From: CAZAFN01 sp964484795
GTDB taxonomy: Bacteria > Pseudomonadota > Alphaproteobacteria > Methylaequorales > Methylaequoraceae
Assembly: GCA_964484795.1 (NCBI GenBank)
Contig: CAZAFN010000041.1
Location: 1-6,611, forward strand
Reading direction: 5' to 3'
DNA: 6,611 nt
Shown here: positions 1 to 4,908 of the stretch, one piece after another
Layout of the letters: every line of letters starts with the position of its first letter
Position numbering within the stretch: position 1 is the stretch's first letter
Notes under the pieces: generated by a model
Told to the model about the DNA's origin: nothing
The model's database searches: none
The model's input: the letters and a program-made list of their open reading frames with translations, nothing else
Made by a program: the position numbers and the translations under genes

Positions 1-250
1 TGAGAGATGCTACCATTCCAGGCAAATGTGCAGCTCCACCAGCACCAGCTATTACCACCTCAACATTACTGCTTTTTAAATTTTTAGCGTATTCATAAAG
101 TCTTTCAGGAGTTCTATGAGCTGAAATGATTTTTTTTTCGTATGAAATTCCAATTTTTTTAAGTACAGGCTCGCATTCCGATATGGTTTTCCAGTCTGAC
201 TGACTTCCCATAATTATTGAAACAAGAACTTGTTTTTTTTTCCCAACCAT
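1..250 (-). CDS. purE: N5-carboxyaminoimidazole ribonucleotide mutase PurE, 5' part
   Basis: PurE converts N5-CAIR to CAIR in de novo purine synthesis in the cytoplasm. Only the first 83 residues are in the window; the family is about 160-170 residues long, so the C-terminal half lies beyond base 1. The visible part has the class I PurE landmarks: MGSQSDW at residues 14-20 (phosphate/nucleotide loop), SAHRTPER at 43-50 with the conserved His45, and AGAGGAAHLPGM at 68-79. The start ATG (248-250) is followed by VGKKKQVLVSIIMGS, the usual distance to the first motif. No clear Shine-Dalgarno sequence precedes it. Codons 4-6 form an uninterrupted run of nine A on the coding strand. The gene diverges from the DUF465 gene across 44 bases. 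purK is often next to purE, but it would be outside this window. Confidence 0.96.
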   Translation of the reverse strand, partial: MVGKKKQVLVSIIMGSQSDWKTISECEPVLKKIGISYEKKIISAHRTPERLYEYAKNLKSSNVEVVIAGAGGAAHLPGMVASL

Positions 251-294
251 AAAAATTACTAGATTAAAATCCAAAATAATAATAACATTAAAAT
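251..294. promoter_or_regulatory. Divergent purE / DUF465 intergenic region
   Basis: This 44-base, almost purely A+T spacer separates two divergently transcribed genes, so it or the flanking coding ends must hold both promoters. It contains several TAATAAT-like hexamers that could serve as -10 boxes. The composition is too biased to choose one, and I see no convincing -35 box or Shine-Dalgarno sequence for either gene. The call rests on gene orientation, not on a recognised motif. Confidence 0.4.
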
Positions 295-471
295 ATGGAA
301 AGACCTGTTCCAAAAGAAAAAAAAATTAAATCTCTAATTTCTAAACATCAACAGTTTGATCAGCTTATCCAAAAAGAGTCTAACAGACCTGGTGTTAGTG
401 ATTTAGAGATTGTAGATCTTAAAAAGAAGAAATTAAAAATTAGAGACCAAATAGTAAAACTTAGAGCCTAA
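295..471 (+). CDS. Small DUF465 / YdcH-family protein
   Basis: A 58-residue protein starting MERPVPKEKK and ending with an LKKKKLKIRDQI helix. The pattern is that of DUF465 (YdcH-like) proteins: a first helix with a LISKHQQFDQLI-type core (residues 14-25), a short linker containing the conserved Asp-Leu-Glu (37-39), then a second helix with LKKKKL and Asp51. These proteins are predicted to form a short helical hairpin. Their function is not established, so no role is given. The start ATG at 295 has no good Shine-Dalgarno sequence. Codons 8-11 contain an A9 run. The stop TAA (469-471) overlaps the stop codon of the convergent trcR gene. Family membership is fairly certain despite the short length, because the reading frame and helix pattern are both intact. 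Confidence 0.85.
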   Translation: MERPVPKEKKIKSLISKHQQFDQLIQKESNRPGVSDLEIVDLKKKKLKIRDQIVKLRA

Positions 472-998
472 CTATTTTGAATAGTTCTATATTTTTGGAT
501 TAAATTTTCTAATTCTTCTCTTGTGCATAGACCCAGTTCATGTGGGTTCTGAGCTCGAATATTTTGAATGTTCCAATAGGTTCTATCCCTTATTGATTGT
601 ACAGTTTTTTTTGTTGTTCCGATTATTTTACAAATTTTTGAATCTGGAACTTCTGGCAAATTTTTTAGTACCCAATATATTCCACTTGGTTTATCTGCTC
701 TTTTAGATAATGGAGTGTAACGAGCTCCTTTTGTTTTGGTTTGTGGCATAGGTATTTCCGAATCTTTGATTTTTATAGAGAGATTAGCATTTTTCTCACA
801 CTTTTTTATTTCTTCCAAAGTTAGTTCGCCATTTTCAGTTGGATTTCTAGGTAAAATGCCGCTAGAGACTTCTCCATCAGCAATGGCTTGAATTTCTAAA
901 ATATGTAGCCCCACGAATTCAGCTATTTGTTTAAACGACAATGAGGTGTTATCAATCAGCCATGATGCTGTTGCTTTGGGCATTAAGGGTTTTCTCAT
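468..998 (-). CDS. trcR: TrcR/DUF1013-family cell-cycle transcriptional regulator
   Basis: A 176-residue cytoplasmic protein of the DUF1013 family, which current annotation calls cell cycle transcriptional regulator TrcR and which I know only from Alphaproteobacteria. The N-terminus MRKPLMPKATASWLIDNT matches the family start closely. Two helix-turn-helix-like segments are visible: around residues 20-41 (SFKQIAEFVGLHILEIQAIADG) and 118-140 (DSKICKIIGTTKKTVQSIRDR). A conserved GARYTPLSKRADKP linker lies at 91-104 and a NPHELGLCT motif at 151-159. I chose the ATG at 996-998 over a TTG one codon upstream. The ATG gives the family N-terminus and has AGGAAG five bases before it. The gene follows the oxidoreductase by 9 bases. 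The family suggests a role in cell-cycle gene control; its targets here are unknown. Confidence 0.93.
   Translation of the reverse strand: MRKPLMPKATASWLIDNTSLSFKQIAEFVGLHILEIQAIADGEVSSGILPRNPTENGELTLEEIKKCEKNANLSIKIKDSEIPMPQTKTKGARYTPLSKRADKPSGIYWVLKNLPEVPDSKICKIIGTTKKTVQSIRDRTYWNIQNIRAQNPHELGLCTREELENLIQKYRTIQNS
470..486 (+). terminator. Weak AT-rich hairpin at the DUF465 stop codon
   Basis: A 7-bp inverted repeat, AACTATT (470-476) and AATAGTT (480-486), with a 3-base loop TTG, begins inside the DUF465 stop codon. A short T run follows at 492-496. It could act as a weak plus-strand terminator. The stem has only one G-C pair, and hairpins of this quality arise by chance in AT-rich DNA. It also lies within the 3' end of trcR, so it may be only coding sequence. 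Confidence 0.25.
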
Positions 999-1003
999 CA
1001 AAT

Positions 1004-1009
1004 CTTCCT
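1004..1009 (-). promoter_or_regulatory. Shine-Dalgarno of trcR, overlapping the upstream stop codon
   Basis: On the minus strand AGGAAG (1009 to 1004) stands five bases before the ATG at 998. Its first two bases belong to the TAG stop codon (1010-1008) of the oxidoreductase gene. Ribosomes terminating on the upstream gene therefore sit on the trcR ribosome binding site, which suggests coupled translation. It also decides between the TTG at 1001 and the ATG at 998, in favour of the ATG. Confidence 0.7.
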
Positions 1010-1982
1010 AAATATTTAGTATTACTTTGCCAATGTGTTTTTTTTCATCAAGACGTTTATGTGCTTCAACAACATCTTCTAATTTGAAAACAGAATCAAT
1101 GTAACACTTTATTTTTCTATTTTCAAAGTTAGGAAAAACATTTTTTTGTAATTCTTCCAAGATCTTTCCCTTAAAAGATGATTCTCTAATTCTTAAAGTT
1201 GATCCGGTAATTACCAGTCTTTTTAACATAACTTTTATTAAATTCAACTCAACTTTTGAACCTTTTTGAAAACCAATGTTGATAAGTGAGCCGTCATTTT
1301 TAAGAAGGTTTAAGTTTTTGGATATATAATCTCCTCCAATGTAATCAAGTATCATATCTACATTTCCGATTTCATTTTTTTTTATTTCTTCAAAGAAATC
1401 ACACTCATTGTAATTAATTACCAAATCAACCCCAATTTTTTCACAGAATTCCTTTTTTTCAGCACTGCCTACGGTCGTAATTGTTGTTGCATTAAATAAC
1501 TTTAAAGTCTGTAATGCAGCCAAACCAATTCCACTTGTTCCTCCATGAACAAGAACTTTTTGGTTTTTTTTTAAGTTTCCTCTATTAACAAGATTAGACC
1601 AAACTGTAAAAAAACATTCAGGTATTCCTGACGCTTCCTCAAAAGATAAGTTCTTTGGAATTAGAAAAGTTTGTCTTTCATTTGCAATGCAGTACTCAGC
1701 ATACCCACCACCATCAACAAGTGCAGCAACCTTATCATTGACCTTAAATTTTTTGACGTCTTTTCCTATTTTTGAAATAACACCTGAAATTTCAAGTCCT
1801 AAAATCTCTGAATGTCCTTTGGGCGGAGGATAATTGCCTTCTCTTTGAATTAAATCTGGTCTATTTACACCAGCTGATCTAACTTTTACAAGAATTTCAT
1901 CATTACCTGGCTTGGGAATTTCTTTTTCAATTAACTTCATTACCTCTGGTGGACCAGGATTATCGTAGTGAACTACTTTCAT
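1008..1982 (-). CDS. NAD(P)H quinone oxidoreductase, PIG3-type zinc-free MDR family
   Basis: A 324-residue member of the medium-chain dehydrogenase/reductase superfamily, full length for the PIG3/QOR branch. The N-terminal GroES-like domain carries the AGVNRPDLIQREGNYPPP signature (37-54) and LGLEISGVI (61-69). The Rossmann domain carries the NADPH-binding loop HGGTSGIG (146-153), followed by VGSAEKK (171-177). The GSTLRIR segment (260-266) is typical of PIG3-type proteins. I see no structural zinc Cys cluster, as expected for quinone oxidoreductases. The likely reaction is NADPH-dependent reduction of quinones or related electrophilic carbonyls; the true substrate cannot be read from sequence. 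The gene lies 14 bases after rpmE and 9 bases before trcR, so it probably belongs to one transcript. No Shine-Dalgarno sequence is evident before its ATG. Confidence 0.92.
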   Translation of the reverse strand: MKVVHYDNPGPPEVMKLIEKEIPKPGNDEILVKVRSAGVNRPDLIQREGNYPPPKGHSEILGLEISGVISKIGKDVKKFKVNDKVAALVDGGGYAEYCIANERQTFLIPKNLSFEEASGIPECFFTVWSNLVNRGNLKKNQKVLVHGGTSGIGLAALQTLKLFNATTITTVGSAEKKEFCEKIGVDLVINYNECDFFEEIKKNEIGNVDMILDYIGGDYISKNLNLLKNDGSLINIGFQKGSKVELNLIKVMLKRLVITGSTLRIRESSFKGKILEELQKNVFPNFENRKIKCYIDSVFKLEDVVEAHKRLDEKKHIGKVILNI

Positions 1983-1996
1983 TTAGATTAAATGAA

Positions 1997-2224
1997 CTAT
2001 TTTTTAAAATTTAAGTTTTTAAATCTCTTGTTAAATCTAGCAACCTGTCCATCGGAATCTAGCATTTTAGAAGCTGAACCAGTCCACGCAGGGTGTGAAA
2101 TAGGATCAATGTCAAGTTTTAATGTTTCGCCATCTTTTCCGTATGTTGATCTAGTTTCAAATGACGTTCCATCAGTTAATTTTACTGTAATCTTGTGATA
2201 ATCTGGGTGAATATCTTTTTTCAT
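1997..2224 (-). CDS. rpmE: Large-subunit ribosomal protein L31, zinc-free form
   Basis: A 75-residue ribosomal protein bL31 that acts on the 50S subunit near the bridge to 30S. The start MKKDIHPDYH, the TDGTSFETRSTYGK segment (17-30), LDIDPISHPAWTG (37-49) and the closing FNKRF (64-68) are clear L31 landmarks. There is no cysteine in the whole protein, so this is the C-minus form that does not bind zinc. The start ATG (2222-2224) has no strong Shine-Dalgarno sequence; GAG lies about 10 bases upstream. It is the first gene of a minus-strand set with the quinone oxidoreductase and trcR, and it diverges from cyaY across a 64-base spacer. Confidence 0.96.
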   Translation of the reverse strand: MKKDIHPDYHKITVKLTDGTSFETRSTYGKDGETLKLDIDPISHPAWTGSASKMLDSDGQVARFNKRFKNLNFKK

Positions 2225-2238
2225 AAAACTTGACTCAT

Positions 2239-2267
2239 CTTATATAACTATTAAGTTATTTTTGCAA
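2239..2267 (-). promoter_or_regulatory. Candidate sigma70-type promoter for rpmE-qor-trcR
   Basis: On the minus strand a TTGCAA box (2267-2262, four of six bases matching TTGACA) is followed after exactly 17 bases by TATAAG (2244-2239, five of six matching TATAAT). Transcription would start near 2232, leaving a leader of only about 8 bases before the rpmE ATG, which fits the absence of a good Shine-Dalgarno sequence. In DNA this AT-rich such matches are not rare, so this is a candidate only. On the plus strand a TTGACT (2230-2235) might be the -35 box of the divergent cyaY promoter, but no good -10 box stands at 16-18 bases from it. Confidence 0.45.
2244..2259. repeat. Short dyad in the rpmE/cyaY divergent promoter region
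   Basis: ATAACT (2244-2249) and AGTTAT (2254-2259) form a perfect 6-bp inverted repeat around a 4-base centre ATTA. It falls almost exactly within the spacer between the proposed -35 and -10 boxes of the rpmE promoter, a usual place for an operator. Because the spacer is very AT-rich, a chance origin is quite possible. Confidence 0.3.
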
Positions 2268-2288
2268 GCAATTAAACATTCATTTATC

Positions 2289-2594
2289 GTGGTACAAGAA
2301 TTCAAGAATAAAGCTAAAGATTTTCTAAATAAGATTTTTTCACTAGTTGAAAAAAACTATGAAGATTTTGATGTTGATTTTGAAGAAGAAGTCTTAAGAA
2401 TAGAATGTGAAAATTTAATTTTCATTCTTAGTATTCATGAGCCAACCAAACAGATGTGGTTGTCTTCGCCTATAAGTGGGGCACATCACTTTGAATTAAA
2501 ATCTTCAAATGAACTAGAAATTTGGGTAAATACTAGAGACTCATCTATTAATTTGTTTGATTTAATAATAAAAGAGTTAGACTCATTATTATGA
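2289..2594 (+). CDS. cyaY: Frataxin-like iron-binding protein CyaY
   Basis: A frataxin homologue, 101 residues from the chosen start (E. coli CyaY has 106). Frataxins modulate iron-sulfur cluster assembly through the cysteine desulfurase/scaffold complex and bind iron weakly on an acidic ridge. Seen here: an N-terminal helix (residues 4-21), the acidic segment EDFDVDFEEEVLRIE (25-39), and the core PTKQMWLSSPISG (52-64) with the invariant Trp57. This resembles the mitochondrial frataxin core more than E. coli CyaY. Residues matching human Asn146, Gln148 and Arg165 are Ser48, His50 and His67. I chose GTG at 2289 because it gives the usual short lead (MVQEF) before the first helix. An in-frame TTG at 2262 would add nine unmatched residues and lies in the divergent promoter. 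It overlaps the next gene by ATGA. Confidence 0.9.
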   Translation: MVQEFKNKAKDFLNKIFSLVEKNYEDFDVDFEEEVLRIECENLIFILSIHEPTKQMWLSSPISGAHHFELKSSNELEIWVNTRDSSINLFDLIIKELDSLL

Positions 2595-2896
2595 TTAACA
2601 AACTAATAAAATACTTTAAGGTTAGTAATGTTTTTCAACTTTTTATTGTTTTTTTAGTTTTTTCTATTACTGGTTCATTGGCAGTAATTTGTGGGAAATT
2701 TGTAATTTTATTTTTTTTTGGCGGTGAATTTCAACATACTAATATTTACTGGATTTTGAGAATATTAATAATTTTTCCTCTGTATCAACTCTTACTGTTA
2801 GTTGTTGGTGCAATCTTTGGAGAATTTGAATATTTTTGGGAATTTGAAAAAAAATTTTTAATTCGATTAGGATTGATGAAATCACCTCGTAGTTAG
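2591..2896 (+). CDS. Small DUF6787-like membrane protein
   Basis: A 101-residue protein with two hydrophobic segments, about residues 14-42 and 52-76, so probably an inner-membrane hairpin. The second segment and what follows show a distinctive pattern: FPLYQLLLLVVGAIFGEF (62-79), then YFWEFEKKFLIRLGL (81-95). I recognise this as the DUF6787 pattern (FPxYQ, GxxFGxFxFFWxFEKK), assigned from memory. The function is unknown. Some relatives have been labelled diacylglyceryl transferase, which I see no reason to accept. Its ATG overlaps the cyaY stop (ATGA), so the two are co-translated. Its last 15 bases overlap the 3' end of the convergent MotB-like gene, with no room for a separate terminator. 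Confidence 0.8.
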   Translation: MINKLIKYFKVSNVFQLFIVFLVFSITGSLAVICGKFVILFFFGGEFQHTNIYWILRILIIFPLYQLLLLVVGAIFGEFEYFWEFEKKFLIRLGLMKSPRS

Positions 2897-3967
2897 TTTG
2901 ATTTCTATCCTTCTATTTCTCTGGTATGCCATTTCAGAGTCCTCATTGATTAACGGTGAATGTTCTCCAAATCCCGCGGCAACCAGACGTTTAGGAGGAA
3001 TGCCATTTTGAATTAAAAATTTGACAATATTAATGGATCTAGAACTTGAAAGATGCCAATTAGAGTCAAAGTTTTCATTGTTTATTGGAATCTTGTCAGT
3101 ATGTCCATCTATTCGTAACACCCAATCAATTTTATTGGGAATTTTTTCTGCAATTTCTTTTAAGCTAAAAGCAACATTTGTAAGTTTGTCGATTCCATCA
3201 TTTTGAATTATATCAGAACCAGATTGGAAAAAAATCTCTGATGGGAAAATGAATCTATCTCCTGAAACCTTTATATCATCTCTATCACCGAGTGCTTCTT
3301 TAATTTTTCTAAAAAACAATGATTGATATTCACTGAGTTCTTGGACTTTTCCTGCTAGTGCTTGATTTAATCTTTTCCCAAGGCTTTTTATCTTAATTTT
3401 ATTTTTTTCATCTTTCTCTTCTGCAACAATTAAAAGTTTAGATAATTCCCTTAATCTTTTGTTAAGTTTTGTAACATTTCTATTAAGTTCATATATTTCA
3501 AGAGAGTTTTTTTTTTCTAATTCTGACAAAACACTTATTTCAGCATTTTTTTCTTGAAGGTTGTTTAATAAATCTCCTTTTTCATCTACTAGCAAAACTA
3601 ATTCTTTGTCTTTCATTTTCAAAAGATACTGTTTTTTGGCAAGATCTTCTTGGATGCTTTTTAGATCATGTTCGAGATTAAGTTTTTGTTTTTTTAAGAC
3701 TGTAAAATTTTTTGTCAAATCGGTGAATTTTTTTTCAACTATTTTTTTTTCTTTGTCAATAGTGTCAATTTGATTAATTAAGTCATTAATCTGATTATCA
3801 AGGCTTGATATTTCTCCTCTTTTTATATCTAATTGATCATTAAAATATATTTGAGTGACTGTGGAAATTAAGACTGTAAATATTGTAACAATTAATAATG
3901 TGCCTAGAATATCTACAAATCCAGGCCAAATATTAATTTCATAAATATTTTTTCTGCTATATCTCAC
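2882..3967 (-). CDS. MotB-like stator protein with coiled-coil stalk and OmpA-type peptidoglycan-binding domain
   Basis: A 361-residue inner-membrane protein reaching into the periplasm. Residues 13-41 (INIWPGFVDILGTLL and on) form one transmembrane helix; Asp19 sits at its start, where MotB has its proton-binding Asp. Residues about 44-215 are a charged coiled coil, roughly 26 nm if one continuous helix. Residues about 235-361 are an OmpA/MotB domain with DGHTD (287-291), SNWHLSSSR (302-310) and RNRRIEI (351-357). Asp291 and Arg310 match the residues that grip diaminopimelate, and the D-to-R spacing of 19 with SNWxLS is MotB-like. The GTG start overlaps the channel gene's stop (GTGA), so translation is coupled. 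The likely role is the peptidoglycan-anchored partner of the channel protein. It is not a normal flagellar MotB: no flagellar genes are near and the stalk is far longer. Confidence 0.88.
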   Translation of the reverse strand: MRYSRKNIYEINIWPGFVDILGTLLIVTIFTVLISTVTQIYFNDQLDIKRGEISSLDNQINDLINQIDTIDKEKKIVEKKFTDLTKNFTVLKKQKLNLEHDLKSIQEDLAKKQYLLKMKDKELVLLVDEKGDLLNNLQEKNAEISVLSELEKKNSLEIYELNRNVTKLNKRLRELSKLLIVAEEKDEKNKIKIKSLGKRLNQALAGKVQELSEYQSLFFRKIKEALGDRDDIKVSGDRFIFPSEIFFQSGSDIIQNDGIDKLTNVAFSLKEIAEKIPNKIDWVLRIDGHTDKIPINNENFDSNWHLSSSRSINIVKFLIQNGIPPKRLVAAGFGEHSPLINEDSEMAYQRNRRIEIKLTTR

Positions 3968-4908
3968 TCTTTTTTACTAACATTAGCGATAGTTTTTGAT
4001 AATACTTTAATTTCTTCTTTAATTTCCTTATTTAAACTAATGTTTTGAGATAAAAATTGGTTAATTTCATAGATTGATTTTGAAATTGATTCTTGGTGAC
4101 TGTTTTGTTTATCTATAACTGAAGTTGATTTTCTCAGGTTTTCAGTAGTCACTTCGATCAAAGATTCAATATATGCAGGAGCTAAATTCTTTTTTTCAGA
4201 ATCATCCATATTTAAAAGAGAAAATTTTGTATTTTCAGATAGTTTTTCTTCAACTTCATTGAAAAACCTATTTTGGGCTTGATTTGATTGGAGGTCTAAA
4301 AAACCTAATATTAATGATCCACCCAAACCAAAAAGAGATGAACTGAATGCCGTTCCCATACCGTTTAATGGATCTTCTAAACCTTGTTTAAGTACTTTAA
4401 AAAGTTTTTGAGTGTTTTCTGAAAAATCAAGATTACTAACAGTTGCACCCACCGAATTAATAGTTTCTAGTAACCCCCAGAAAGTGCCAATCAAACCTAG
4501 AAAAATTGTTAAACCTACCATGTATTTAGAAATTTCTCTGCTTTCAACGAGTCTACCCTCTAAACTTTCCATTACACTTTTCATAGATGATTGAGAAAAA
4601 ATAAATTTGCCCGAATGTTCTTTTAGAAAAGTATCCAGATATTTAAGTAAAATTGGAGATTTCACACTAGTTTTTGATGTTTGTTTTGATTTAAGAAGAT
4701 TATTTAACCACTCAATTTCAGACTTAAGAATAAAAATCTGTCTTAATATGTATATTATCCCAATTGCTAGAACTGATAAAATGATTGCATTTAATGTTTG
4801 ATTAGTTAAAAAAAAATTTTTAAGTTTTTCAAAATGAAAAAAAAGAATAGAAACTAAAATAGAAAGAAATAAAAAAATCCTAAAAATATATTTTCCAACA
4901 ATCTTCAT
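3964..4908 (-). CDS. MotA/TolQ/ExbB-family proton channel protein
   Basis: A 314-residue inner-membrane protein of the ion-channel superfamily that powers flagella, Tol-Pal and ExbBD. Four hydrophobic segments are visible: about residues 8-26, 39-58, 129-150 and 182-207. Helix 3 contains FLGLIGTFWGLLETI (136-150) and helix 4 region GMGTAFSSSLFGLGGS (183-198), the superfamily's channel motifs. LDLQSNQAQNRFFNEVEEKL (204-223) follows. The last 90 or so residues form a helical tail. Parts such as LNAIILSVLAIGIIY and SREISKYMVGLTIFLGLIGTFWG match, as I remember it, an alphaproteobacterial family found beside OmpA-type peptidoglycan-binding genes. The ATG directly abuts the upstream stop (TAAATG) and has AGGAG five bases before it. 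With the MotB-like gene it likely forms an ion-driven unit in the envelope. Confidence 0.9.
   Translation of the reverse strand: MKIVGKYIFRIFLFLSILVSILFFHFEKLKNFFLTNQTLNAIILSVLAIGIIYILRQIFILKSEIEWLNNLLKSKQTSKTSVKSPILLKYLDTFLKEHSGKFIFSQSSMKSVMESLEGRLVESREISKYMVGLTIFLGLIGTFWGLLETINSVGATVSNLDFSENTQKLFKVLKQGLEDPLNGMGTAFSSSLFGLGGSLILGFLDLQSNQAQNRFFNEVEEKLSENTKFSLLNMDDSEKKNLAPAYIESLIEVTTENLRKSTSVIDKQNSHQESISKSIYEINQFLSQNISLNKEIKEEIKVLSKTIANVSKKE

Noticed and set aside
521..706. Plus-strand open frame opposite trcR
   Set aside because: It is antisense to a well-conserved family, with no ribosome site and no recognisable protein pattern. The same applies to the plus-strand frames opposite the MotB-like and MotA-like genes.
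999..1001. TTG as start codon of trcR
   Set aside because: The adjacent ATG at 996-998 has better Shine-Dalgarno spacing and gives the family N-terminus.
2262..2264. TTG as start codon of cyaY
   Set aside because: It lies within the proposed divergent -35 box, has no ribosome site, and adds residues that frataxins lack; GTG at 2289 fits better.
2882..4908. Zorya-type anti-phage system (ZorA/ZorB)
   Set aside because: The MotA-like plus MotB-like pairing is similar, but no helicase/nuclease partner (ZorC, ZorD or ZorE) is visible and the neighbours are housekeeping. The channel protein has only a short tail and resembles a general alphaproteobacterial family. Genes outside the window could change this view.
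2882..4908. Flagellar motor stator motA/motB
   Set aside because: No flagellar genes nearby, the channel sequence motifs differ from MotA, and the stalk between membrane helix and OmpA domain is much longer than in MotB.
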